NCBI GenBank assembly: GCA_021106665.1
Contig: JAIOTR010000090.1
Location: forward strand, 1 to 6,268
DNA: 6,268 nucleotides
Direction: 5' to 3'
DNA from: Bacteroidales bacterium
GTDB taxonomy: Bacteria > Bacteroidota > Bacteroidia > Bacteroidales > JAADJA01
Every line of letters starts with the position of its first letter. Position 1 is the stretch's first letter. The position numbers were made by a program, and so were the translations under genes. The notes below the pieces were generated by a model. It searched no databases and was not told the DNA's origin. It was given only the letters and a program-made list of their open reading frames with translations. This document shows, one piece after another, positions 1 through 5,872 of this stretch.

Positions 1-1
1 C

Positions 2-991
2 GCTTCACCATTTATTAGTCAGTATGTTGACATCATAAAGGAGAATATCCTTATAGTTCCTGATTGCGATTTTGAAACTGCACAATTTATAATTGAATAC
101 TATATTAAAGCCAACAAATCAGGTGTTCAAATCCCATTGCTTTTTTATGCATCGGAATATAGTTCAGATTTCAAAGTATGGCTGGATGATGCCGAAATCC
201 CATTTAATCCGGTACCACGATATTATGAAGATCTTGAGGGAACCCTTTTTGAAGATTTTCGTGTCTTGTTCGACTCTGGAAACGAAAGTAATGGCCAGGT
301 AGAAATTGATAATTCAAAATTTTCAACATTTTATGTTTCGGTAAATAATCTAAAGTTTTTTGAAGCAGACTTATCAGAAGGTACTCATTCCATCAGGGTT
401 GAATATATCGCTGAAAGTTGGTCTGATAGGAGTGACTGGGTGACGGAATATAGCTTTCGCTATGCACTTGCTCCTGCAAAATACTGGAAGTCATTTGGAG
501 AACTGGAGATAACTTTAGATGCCAAAAATTTCAGTAAGAAGTTAGAAACAAACTTAGGTGATCCATTGCAAGGCGATTTGGAAACAATCGCTACATGGAA
601 ATTTTCAGGGATTCCAACAGAAATGATCCATGTGGCCTACATCCCTGAATTATCTTCTACTGCAAAGACTTTAATGACCTTTGGACCTCAAGGGTTAACT
701 TATATTTTTGCCGGTGTCCTTGTGTTGATCCATTTACTTTTGATGTATTTGTTTAGAAAAAGAAATCCTTCCGCCAGGTTTTCATGGGTAATGATTTCTG
801 GTAGTATCCTCGTTCCGTTAATAGTTTTAATAGGATACATTTTGAGCTATGGAATTATTGATGCGAGCATCGGTAAAGATGCAGCCGGAAGGCATGTTTA
901 TACTTTTATGGCCTTATTATTATATCCGGTTATTATGCCGTTCTATTTGTTATTAATGTGGTTGATAGATTGGGTGATTAGAAAAAATTGA
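2..991 (+). CDS. C-terminal part of an unrecognised membrane-anchored exported protein (5' truncated)
   Basis: The reading frame is open from the left edge of the window (codons start at base 2) to TGA at 989-991, giving 329 visible residues. No ATG occurs in frame near the edge, and the TTG at 137 is an internal Leu codon in unbroken coding sequence, so the true start lies upstream. The first two thirds are hydrophilic and rich in aromatic residues and alternating beta-like patterns (for example SIRVEYIAES and SFRYALAPAKYWKSFG), as in an extracytoplasmic beta-sandwich domain. The end carries three hydrophobic helices, roughly nt 695-757, 781-861 and 902-979, with a basic RKRN loop after the first and a basic RKN tail. 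I do not recognise the family and assign no function. It lies tail to tail with the regulator gene, 19 bp apart, and nothing ties it functionally to the cytochrome genes. Confidence 0.85.
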   Translation, partial: ASPFISQYVDIIKENILIVPDCDFETAQFIIEYYIKANKSGVQIPLLFYASEYSSDFKVWLDDAEIPFNPVPRYYEDLEGTLFEDFRVLFDSGNESNGQVEIDNSKFSTFYVSVNNLKFFEADLSEGTHSIRVEYIAESWSDRSDWVTEYSFRYALAPAKYWKSFGELEITLDAKNFSKKLETNLGDPLQGDLETIATWKFSGIPTEMIHVAYIPELSSTAKTLMTFGPQGLTYIFAGVLVLIHLLLMYLFRKRNPSARFSWVMISGSILVPLIVLIGYILSYGIIDASIGKDAAGRHVYTFMALLLYPVIMPFYLLLMWLIDWVIRKN

Positions 992-1010
992 TTTATTTGC
1001 ACAAAGCGCC

Positions 1011-1706
1011 TTAACCTGTTTTACTAATTTTCACCAGAACATCTTCTTTTAGGATATTAAAAATATTTGTTGAAAAATCAATAATTCCTTCGTCCTTGAA
1101 TTCTTTCAATATCCTGATGGCGCTTTCCTTGGTCATCGCTGATAAATCAGCTAAATCCTGCCTTGACAGCATGGTTTGAAATGTATTGCTGTTATAAATC
1201 TCTTTTGAAAGGTAAAGCAGGGTATCTGAAATTCTTCCGTGCATTTGTTTATGGGTAAGGCTTATCAGCTTGTCATAAAGTTTAATGGTAATATTATTCA
1301 GATATTTTATGAATTCCATTGCAAAACTCGTGTTAATTTTAATCATCTCTTCAAATACATGAACATCAATGAAACAAGCTGTTGATTCAGTTAATGCCGA
1401 AACCGAAAAATGATGCCTGTAGTCAACATAAAATCCAGGACCTCCCACCAGTTCAGAAGGCTTTAGAATTTTTAATATCGTATTTTTATTTAGATGGCTT
1501 TCAATATATACTTTAGCATTACCACTGGTTAGGCATGCAATGTGAGTTAAAGGACCCCCTTGTTTAAAAATTGTTTCCCCTTTGTGGAATTTAACTTCAT
1601 GCCTTGTTTTATTTATATAAGCTAGTTGTTCCTTATCTAAAAAACGAAATAAATTCATCTTTAGATTACATACAGAACAATTTGAAGTTTTAATAAATAT
1701 GGCCAT
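1011..1706 (-). CDS. Crp/Fnr-family transcriptional regulator with partial FNR-like cysteine set
   Basis: A 231-residue cytoplasmic DNA-binding protein, normal for the family. Residues about 20-135 form the cyclic-nucleotide-binding-like beta roll (KGETIFKQGG near 42, then a SGNAKVY strand). A long dimerisation helix follows, and a winged helix-turn-helix lies at about 179-215 (LSRQDLADLSAMTKESAIRILKEF), with E194 and R198 at the family's DNA-contacting positions. The CRP cAMP-binding Arg-Ala pair is not evident. Cysteines C10-X2-C13 and C111 (in ALTESTACFID) fall where E. coli FNR has C20, C23 and C122. The position of the third N-terminal FNR ligand (C29) is leucine here. The ATG at 1706 was chosen because it keeps the cysteine pair; a later Met (residue 17) would remove it. 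There is no Shine-Dalgarno sequence. The gene is divergent from the cytochrome genes and probably regulates them or itself (inference). Family certain, sensed signal unknown. Confidence 0.93.
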   Translation of the reverse strand: MAIFIKTSNCSVCNLKMNLFRFLDKEQLAYINKTRHEVKFHKGETIFKQGGPLTHIACLTSGNAKVYIESHLNKNTILKILKPSELVGGPGFYVDYRHHFSVSALTESTACFIDVHVFEEMIKINTSFAMEFIKYLNNITIKLYDKLISLTHKQMHGRISDTLLYLSKEIYNSNTFQTMLSRQDLADLSAMTKESAIRILKEFKDEGIIDFSTNIFNILKEDVLVKISKTG

Positions 1707-1725
1707 ATTTAAATATTATTAGAGA

Positions 1726-1756
1726 CAAAAGTCGGTAAAAAAATGATATATATCAA
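1726..1756 (-). promoter_or_regulatory. Candidate promoter of the Crp/Fnr gene
   Basis: On the minus strand, TTG (1756-1754) is followed by a 20-bp spacer and GACTTTTG (1733-1726). This is one base off the Bacteroidota -7 consensus TAnnTTTG, with near-normal spacing to the -33 TTG. Transcription would start near 1720, about 14 nt before the ATG. The FNR-type palindrome at 1743-1756 covers the -33 element, which would fit autoregulation. Judged by eye only. Confidence 0.35.
1743..1756. promoter_or_regulatory. FNR-type palindromic operator between regulator and first cytochrome gene
   Basis: ATGAT-ATAT-ATCAA matches the FNR box TTGAT-N4-ATCAA at 9 of 10 specified bases, and its inner 12 bp are a perfect palindrome. 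A second ATCAA half-site lies at 1774-1778, exactly 22 bp (about two helical turns) from the first, but without a good left half. The site is 44 bp upstream of the regulator ATG and about 124 bp upstream of the cytochrome ATG. Its position in the shared divergent region next to a Crp/Fnr gene supports a regulatory role. Chance occurrence in A+T-rich DNA is the main alternative. Confidence 0.5.
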
Positions 1757-1835
1757 GAATATTAAGTTTATATATCAATTAATTATTACGAAATAATCAT
1801 TAGGTAAAAATATGTAGATGAATATATGTTTTGTA

Positions 1836-2265
1836 TTATTGTGAATCGAAAAACAATATTAAAATTTTATACTATGAAGAAAGTAAATTTATTCTATTTG
1901 TTAAGTGCCATTTTATTTGGCGCTATGTTAGTATTTGCCTCTTGTACAAAAGAAGGTGCTCCTGGAACAGATGGTCAAGATGGTGCTGATGGAGAAGATG
2001 GAATCAACGGAGATGATGGTACAGCCTCATGCATTCTGTGTCATGACAATACACAGGTAATGTTCGCAAAGATTAACCAGTGGGAATCTTCAATTCATGC
2101 AACAGGTGGTAATTTTGAAAGGAACGGTACTTCTTGTGCACCTTGTCATACCAGCCAGGGATTCCTGGAAAGGATGGAAACAGGTGAACAAGTTACAGCT
2201 GCATCCATTTCAAATCCGAACCCGATAAACTGTTACACATGTCACTGGATTCATAATGAGTATAC
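1836..2265 (+). repeat. Direct repeat, copy 1 (leader and N-terminal half of hexaheme gene)
   Basis: This segment aligns without gaps, at a constant offset of 1252 bp, to 3088-3517. Identity is very high in two blocks: 6 mismatches in 131 bp (1839-1969) and 2 in 125 bp (2141-2265). It falls to roughly 85 percent in between. Similarity starts about 38 bp before the ATG at TTATTGTGAATCG and collapses after about 2265, where the two genes differ widely and contain indels. Confidence 0.9.
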
Positions 2266-2935
2266 CCCGGCAGATTGGGCAATCACTTACACAGACCCAG
2301 TTACTTTGTGGCATCCTGCAGGTAAAGCTGAAGTTGACCTTGGCACTGGTAATCTCTGTGCAAACTGTCATCAATCTTTTATTCCTAATCCGTTTCCTGT
2401 TCCTGGTGGCGACAATGTAACCATTGGTTCACCATACTGGGGAGCCCATCATGGTCCGGTAGCAAATGTTATTGCTGGAGCTGGTGGTTACGAAGTGGAT
2501 GGCAGTTTAGCATACACTCCTGCCTCTTTTCACTCTACTAATGTAGAAAAATCATGTATTACCTGTCACCTTGCAACTGCGTATGGCGTACAAGCAGGAG
2601 GACACAATATGAGCATGACCTATGCATACCATGGGCATGATGTAGTAAATTCTGCTGGTTGTATTGATTGTCATACTGATCCAGATGCACTTGAAACAAA
2701 AATCGAAGATACAAAAACAGAAATTGGTGCCCTACTGGATGAACTATTTGGCCTCTTGACAACCCAAGGTGTTTTGGATTCTACTTACCATGCTATCCCT
2801 CAGGAAATGACAGTCGATCAGGCAGGGGGAGTATTAAATTTTAATATGGTACGAGAAGACAAAAGTCATGGAATACATAATTATAATTATGCAAAAGCGC
2901 TTTTGACCAATTCGATTGAAGCTCTTGCTGAATAA
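1874..2935 (+). CDS. Hexaheme c-type cytochrome lipoprotein, paralog 1
   Basis: The 353-residue product starts MKKVNLFYLL, a lipoprotein signal peptide with lipobox VFASC and lipidated Cys at C24. Seven Gly-X-Y triplets follow (residues 28-48, ending at G49), rich in Asp, resembling a collagen-like spacer. Six CXXCH heme c motifs begin at C53, C88, C120, C162, C228 and C263. Possible distal His ligands include H75 (SIHATGG), H127, H192/H193, H220, H244, H253 and H335 in the C-terminal GIHNYNYAKALL, a pattern seen in other multiheme cytochromes. It is probably anchored in the outer membrane facing the periplasm or surface and passes electrons between partners; no catalytic site or substrate is evident. 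An in-frame ATG at 1826 and a GTG at 1841 exist, but 1874 gives the canonical signal peptide. It is the first of a tandem pair and is followed by a terminator. Confidence 0.93.
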   Translation: MKKVNLFYLLSAILFGAMLVFASCTKEGAPGTDGQDGADGEDGINGDDGTASCILCHDNTQVMFAKINQWESSIHATGGNFERNGTSCAPCHTSQGFLERMETGEQVTAASISNPNPINCYTCHWIHNEYTPADWAITYTDPVTLWHPAGKAEVDLGTGNLCANCHQSFIPNPFPVPGGDNVTIGSPYWGAHHGPVANVIAGAGGYEVDGSLAYTPASFHSTNVEKSCITCHLATAYGVQAGGHNMSMTYAYHGHDVVNSAGCIDCHTDPDALETKIEDTKTEIGALLDELFGLLTTQGVLDSTYHAIPQEMTVDQAGGVLNFNMVREDKSHGIHNYNYAKALLTNSIEALAE

Positions 2936-2954
2936 AATTTAAATCGAATAAAAT

Positions 2955-2990
2955 AAAAAAGGCTTCGGATGGTAATCGGAGTCTTTTTTT
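2955..2990 (+). terminator. Intrinsic terminator after hexaheme paralog 1
   Basis: GGCTTCG (2961-2967) pairs with CGGAGTC (2977-2983) as a 7-bp stem with two G-U wobbles around a 9-nt loop. It is preceded by a run of A (2955-2960) and followed by seven T (2984-2990), which extend the stem by A-U pairs. It begins about 20 bp after the stop codon, so the second paralog probably needs its own promoter. Confidence 0.85.
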
Positions 2991-3043
2991 ATTTATTTTC
3001 GTCCCGAATATAACAAAACATAAAAGATGAAACGAAAGTTATT

Positions 3044-3074
3044 TTTACAATTATTAGTAATTGTGTGAGGTTTG
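3044..3074 (+). promoter_or_regulatory. Candidate promoter of hexaheme paralog 2 with a dyad in its spacer
   Basis: TTTA (3044-3047), a 19-bp spacer and GAGGTTTG (3067-3074) match 8 of 10 specified bases of the Bacteroidota consensus TTTG-N19-TAnnTTTG. A perfect inverted repeat, ACAATTA-TTAG-TAATTGT (3047-3064), fills the spacer, where a repressor or spacer-distorting activator could bind. The predicted start near 3080 leaves a leader of about 45 nt. By eye only; a chance match is possible. Confidence 0.4.
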
Positions 3075-3087
3075 TTATATTTATTAC

Positions 3088-3517
3088 TTATTGTGAATCG
3101 AAAAACAACATTAAAATTCTATACTATGAAGAAAGTAAATTTATTCTATTTATTAAGTGCCATTTTATTTGGCGCTATGTTAGTATTCGCCTCTTGTACA
3201 AAAGAAGGTGCACCAGGAACAAATGGTGCAGATGGTCAGGATGGTGAAGATGGTATCAATGGAGATGATGGTACAGCCTCATGTATTCTATGTCATGACA
3301 ATTCACAGGTAATGTTTGCGAAAATAAACCAGTGGGAGCATTCAATTCATGCAACAGGTGGTAATTTTGAGAGGAACGGAATTGATTGCGCTCCTTGTCA
3401 TACCAGCCAGGGATTCCTGGAAAGGATGGAGACAGGTGAACAAGTTACAGCTGCATCCATTTCAAATCCGAACCCGATAAACTGTTATACATGTCACTGG
3501 ATTCATAATGAGTATAC
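3088..3517 (+). repeat. Direct repeat, copy 2 (leader and N-terminal half of hexaheme gene)
   Basis: Partner of 1836-2265 at offset 1252 bp with no indels. The duplicated unit includes the untranslated leader from TTATTGTGAATCG onward, but not the promoter region, which differs between the copies. Confidence 0.9.
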
Positions 3518-4220
3518 TCCTGCAGATTGGGCACTTACTTATACTGATGAAGTTAACTTCTGGCATACAGGAGGGAAGGCCGTAACAGAAGATTTTGAAA
3601 AAGGTAATTTATGTGCGAATTGCCACCAATCAAGGGTAACGACCCCATGGCCGGTACCTGGTAGTGCCGATATTTATGAAATTACAAGCATGAGATATGG
3701 CCCACATCATGGACCTATGGCAAACTTATTAGGTGGGTTTGGTGGATATGAAGTGCCTGGTAGCATGACATATACAAGCTCAATGCATAAAAATATTGAG
3801 GATGCATGTGTTACCTGCCACATGGCTGATGCTTACGGACAGCAAGCCGGTGGACACGTGATGAATGTTGCCTATGAATATCATGGAGGCATGGAATTGC
3901 TGGAAGCAGGTTGTGACGCTGCCGAATGTCACCCTGAAGGCATTGCTGATGCAACAGAGGAAGTTCAGGAAGAAGTTCACGAAATGCTGGAAGCCTTACA
4001 TTATAAATTAATTGACCTTGCTGTCTCGGATTCTGCAGGATATCTGTTAGGTGATGACGGTACACTGGCAAGTTCAAGTAACCCCGCTAACTTAAGTGCA
4101 GATGAAGCAGGTGCTTTCTTTAACTTCAAGTTTGTTGAAGAAGACAGAAGTGGTGGAATACACAATATTAAATATGCAAAAGCACTTCTGAACAATTCAC
4201 TTGAAGCGCTTGGTGATTAA
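3126..4220 (+). CDS. Multiheme (six-site) c-type cytochrome lipoprotein, paralog 2, with a CX4CH site
   Basis: The 364-residue product is nearly identical to paralog 1 over residues 1-136: signal peptide, FASC lipobox at C24, seven Gly-X-Y triplets and the heme motifs at C53, C88 and C120. It then diverges strongly while keeping landmarks such as GNLCANCHQS, HHGP, QAGGH and YHG. Two more CXXCH motifs start at C163 and C228. The sixth site is C263-DAAE-C268-H269, a CX4CH motif, where paralog 1 has CIDCH. The C-terminal domain is about 11 residues longer, has an Ala/Glu-rich helix (about 272-300) and ends in GGIHNIKYAKALL. It is probably an outer-membrane-anchored electron carrier like its paralog, perhaps with altered potential or partner (inference). 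The start at 3126 is preferred over upstream in-frame TTG (3072) because it begins the signal peptide. Followed by its own terminator. Confidence 0.93.
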   Translation: MKKVNLFYLLSAILFGAMLVFASCTKEGAPGTNGADGQDGEDGINGDDGTASCILCHDNSQVMFAKINQWEHSIHATGGNFERNGIDCAPCHTSQGFLERMETGEQVTAASISNPNPINCYTCHWIHNEYTPADWALTYTDEVNFWHTGGKAVTEDFEKGNLCANCHQSRVTTPWPVPGSADIYEITSMRYGPHHGPMANLLGGFGGYEVPGSMTYTSSMHKNIEDACVTCHMADAYGQQAGGHVMNVAYEYHGGMELLEAGCDAAECHPEGIADATEEVQEEVHEMLEALHYKLIDLAVSDSAGYLLGDDGTLASSSNPANLSADEAGAFFNFKFVEEDRSGGIHNIKYAKALLNNSLEALGD

Positions 4221-4240
4221 TATTTTTAAATCATAAAAAC

Positions 4241-4275
4241 AAAAAAAGGCTTTATATGAAAATTTGAGCCTTTTT
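4241..4275 (+). terminator. Intrinsic terminator after hexaheme paralog 2
   Basis: AAAAAGGCTT (4243-4252) pairs with GAGCCTTTTT (4266-4275) with one G-U wobble around a 13-nt A/T-rich loop, ending in a T-rich tract. It starts about 20 bp after the stop. The next gene begins 40 bp later, so that gene depends on read-through or on a short promoter that I cannot identify. Confidence 0.8.
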
Positions 4276-4315
4276 CTTATTTTTCTTAGCAGCCAAATTT
4301 TAAATCAAAAAAAAG

Positions 4316-4723
4316 ATGAAAACAAAATGGATTTATCAGGTTTTATTGATACTCTTTTGTGTAACAATATTTGCTTCTTGCGAATATGATTTTGTTGAAC
4401 CTGAACCGCAATCACCTCCACCTGATCCTGGAGAAACAATTAGTTTTAATGATCAGATTGTACCTATTTTTACTTCCGGTGATAAGTGCACCCTTTGTCA
4501 TAAAACAAATAGTACTGATCCTGACCTAACCCCTGACAATGCATATAATAGTATTACAAACATGGGTTTGGTAAATACGGATAGCCCAGCAGATAGTGAA
4601 ATTTACACATATGCAAGCCCTGCAGTAAATAATTCGCACTCCACACCTCCAAAGCAGAAATATACAGAAAATGAGGCAGCCTTTGTTTTGCAATGGATTG
4701 AACAAGGAGCAGAAGATAATTAA
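4316..4723 (+). CDS. Small monoheme c-type cytochrome lipoprotein
   Basis: The 135-residue product begins with a lipoprotein signal peptide and lipobox IFASC (C22). A Pro/Glu-rich linker (about 28-39) leads into a short cytochrome c domain with one CXXCH motif (C58-TLC-H62). The order FNDQIVPIF, heme motif, then a C-terminal FVLQWIEQGAEDN resembles the planctomycete-type cytochrome c domain also common in Bacteroidota lipoproteins. In such domains a Met in an MPP-like motif often ligates the iron. Here the equivalent stretch reads SHSTPPKQ (107-114) with no Met, so H108 or M83 may be the sixth ligand, or none. The likely role is a lipid-anchored single-electron carrier serving the multiheme proteins or the neighbouring barrel (inference). 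Its stop TAA overlaps an ATG of the next frame, suggesting one transcript with the barrel gene. Confidence 0.88.
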   Translation: MKTKWIYQVLLILFCVTIFASCEYDFVEPEPQSPPPDPGETISFNDQIVPIFTSGDKCTLCHKTNSTDPDLTPDNAYNSITNMGLVNTDSPADSEIYTYASPAVNNSHSTPPKQKYTENEAAFVLQWIEQGAEDN

Positions 4724-4755
4724 TGGAATGGTTAAACAATGAAAAACAAAATATT

Positions 4756-5712
4756 ATGAAAAATAAAATCATATCAATATTTGCAATATTCTTGATCGTT
4801 CCATTTCTTTTAATTGGTCAGGAGGAGAAAGAGAAAAAAGAAAAAAAGGAAAACAAAAATGAAAGTTTGTTTGGTTATTTTATGGCACAGGATGCAAAAC
4901 CTGTCAGGAATTCTTATAATAGTGGATACCTGATCGAAAATCAAACCAGTATTATACCTGCATCCAAAACTCTTGAATTGGTTATCCAGCATAGTTTAGG
5001 TAGTGTGGAAAACGGTATTTCTGATATATGGGGAATAATGGGATCAGCCAATACAAGATTGGGTTTAAACTATTCAATTACAAACTGGCTACAGATCGGA
5101 ATTGGGACCACCAGGAATTATAAACTACAGGATCTTGGTCTGAAAATAAATATTCTTCAGCAATCCAGAAAAAATAAAGTACCTGTAACGATTTCCTGTT
5201 ATCATAACTTTTCGATCAATGCAAGTAAAGATAGTGACTTTGGGGTCAATTATAAATTCTCTCATCGTTACGCATTTTTTAATCAACTGCTGATAACCCG
5301 GAAATTTTGTGAAAGGTTTACGCTTTCTGTTGGCGGAAGCTTTACTCATTTCAATATTGCTGATTCACTGGAATATGCTTCATTAAATTATGTTGGAACA
5401 ACTGAACATGATAAGATTGCGCTACATTTTTTGGCTAGATTTAAGATCACCGAGCAGTCGACCTTTATTATAAATTATGATTTACCATTAAAGGCTGAGG
5501 GGATCAAAGAATGGAGTGAGATCCATAATCCTCCCAAATCAAATTTTGGTATTGGATGGGAAATCACAACAGCAACTCACGCTTTCCAAATTTTTGCAGG
5601 TACTGCTACGCTTATCGTACCTCAATACAATGTTATGCTCAATCAAAACGATGCGAATTTAATAAGTAGTTACCATATTGGATTTAATATCACCCGTTTA
5701 TGGGGATTCTAA
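4756..5712 (+). CDS. DUF5777-like outer-membrane beta-barrel protein
   Basis: The product is 318 residues from this start: MKNKIISIFAIFL gives a normal signal peptide with probable cleavage around LIG/QEE. A highly charged Lys/Glu stretch (QEEKEKKEKKENKNE) follows. The remainder consists of alternating amphipathic strands and ends in Phe (RLWGF), typical of barrels inserted by the BAM machinery. The pattern of TLELVIQHSLGSVENG, TRLGLNYSITNWLQIGIGTT and a Lys-Leu strand followed by VPVTISCYHNF matches my recollection of the DUF5777 beta-barrel family of Bacteroidota, which I recall near cytochrome c genes. An alternative ATG at 4723 overlaps the preceding stop (TAATG) and adds 11 residues, with a distant AGGAG at 4705-4709; it gives an acidic, less suitable signal peptide. 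Its molecular role is unknown; forming an outer-membrane pore or scaffold for the cytochromes is inference. Confidence 0.85.
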   Translation: MKNKIISIFAIFLIVPFLLIGQEEKEKKEKKENKNESLFGYFMAQDAKPVRNSYNSGYLIENQTSIIPASKTLELVIQHSLGSVENGISDIWGIMGSANTRLGLNYSITNWLQIGIGTTRNYKLQDLGLKINILQQSRKNKVPVTISCYHNFSINASKDSDFGVNYKFSHRYAFFNQLLITRKFCERFTLSVGGSFTHFNIADSLEYASLNYVGTTEHDKIALHFLARFKITEQSTFIINYDLPLKAEGIKEWSEIHNPPKSNFGIGWEITTATHAFQIFAGTATLIVPQYNVMLNQNDANLISSYHIGFNITRLWGF

Positions 5713-5744
5713 CTCAATAAGTTAATTTATAAAATTTAAAAAAC

Positions 5745-5783
5745 TTCCATTTTATGTGGTTATATAAAATGGAATTTTTTTTT
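5745..5783 (+). terminator. Strong intrinsic terminator after the barrel gene
   Basis: TTCCATTTTAT (5745-5755) and ATAAAATGGAA (5764-5774) form a perfect 11-bp stem with an 8-nt loop, followed by nine T (5775-5783). A run of A upstream could extend the stem after one mismatch, so it may also work on the opposite strand. It closes the monoheme-barrel unit. Confidence 0.92.
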
Positions 5784-5831
5784 GTTCTTAATATCCATTA
5801 TTTATATTCAAATAAAAATAGCAGGGTTTTT

Positions 5832-5848
5832 GCACAATTTTTTTGTGC
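5832..5848. promoter_or_regulatory. GCACAA/TTGTGC dyad overlapping the -33 element
   Basis: Perfect 6-bp arms GCACAA (5832-5837) and TTGTGC (5843-5848) flank five T. The right arm overlaps the TTTG -33 element of the promoter at 5842-5872, so a protein bound here could control that promoter. It could instead be a minor hairpin; no regulator is identified. Confidence 0.3.
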
Positions 5849-5872
5849 TTTAATATGAAATATATACTTTTG
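5842..5872 (+). promoter_or_regulatory. Consensus Bacteroidota-type promoter
   Basis: TTTG (5842-5845), a 19-bp spacer and TACTTTTG (5865-5872) fit the Bacteroidota sigma-70 consensus TTTG-N19-TAnnTTTG exactly. Transcription would start near 5878 and run toward the cytochrome gene at 6115, giving a leader of about 235 nt that contains the whole inverted-repeat element. Confidence 0.6.

Noticed and set aside
137..139. TTG as the start of the first gene
   Set aside because: The frame is open with protein-like sequence back to base 2, so this TTG is an internal Leu codon of a truncated gene.
93..302. Small + strand frame overlapping the first gene
   Set aside because: It lies in another frame inside well-supported coding sequence and has no recognisable features.
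992..1010. Bidirectional terminator between the first gene and the regulator
   Set aside because: The 19-bp gap holds no convincing stem with a T tract on either strand.
1825..1833. TATGTTTTG as the -7 element for hexaheme paralog 1
   Set aside because: It has one base too many between TA and TTTG, and there is no TTG at the proper distance upstream; too weak to list as a promoter.
1953..2020. Gly-X-Y run as evidence of a phage or eukaryote-derived collagen gene
   Set aside because: Short collagen-like spacers after the lipobox are known in Bacteroidota lipoproteins, and the surrounding protein is a normal bacterial cytochrome.
2559..2762. Minus-strand frame inside hexaheme paralog 1
   Set aside because: It is an antisense shadow of the CXXCH-rich gene with no start context or motif. 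The same holds for minus-strand frames at 3780-4195, 4554-4772, 4810-4992 and 5125-5349.
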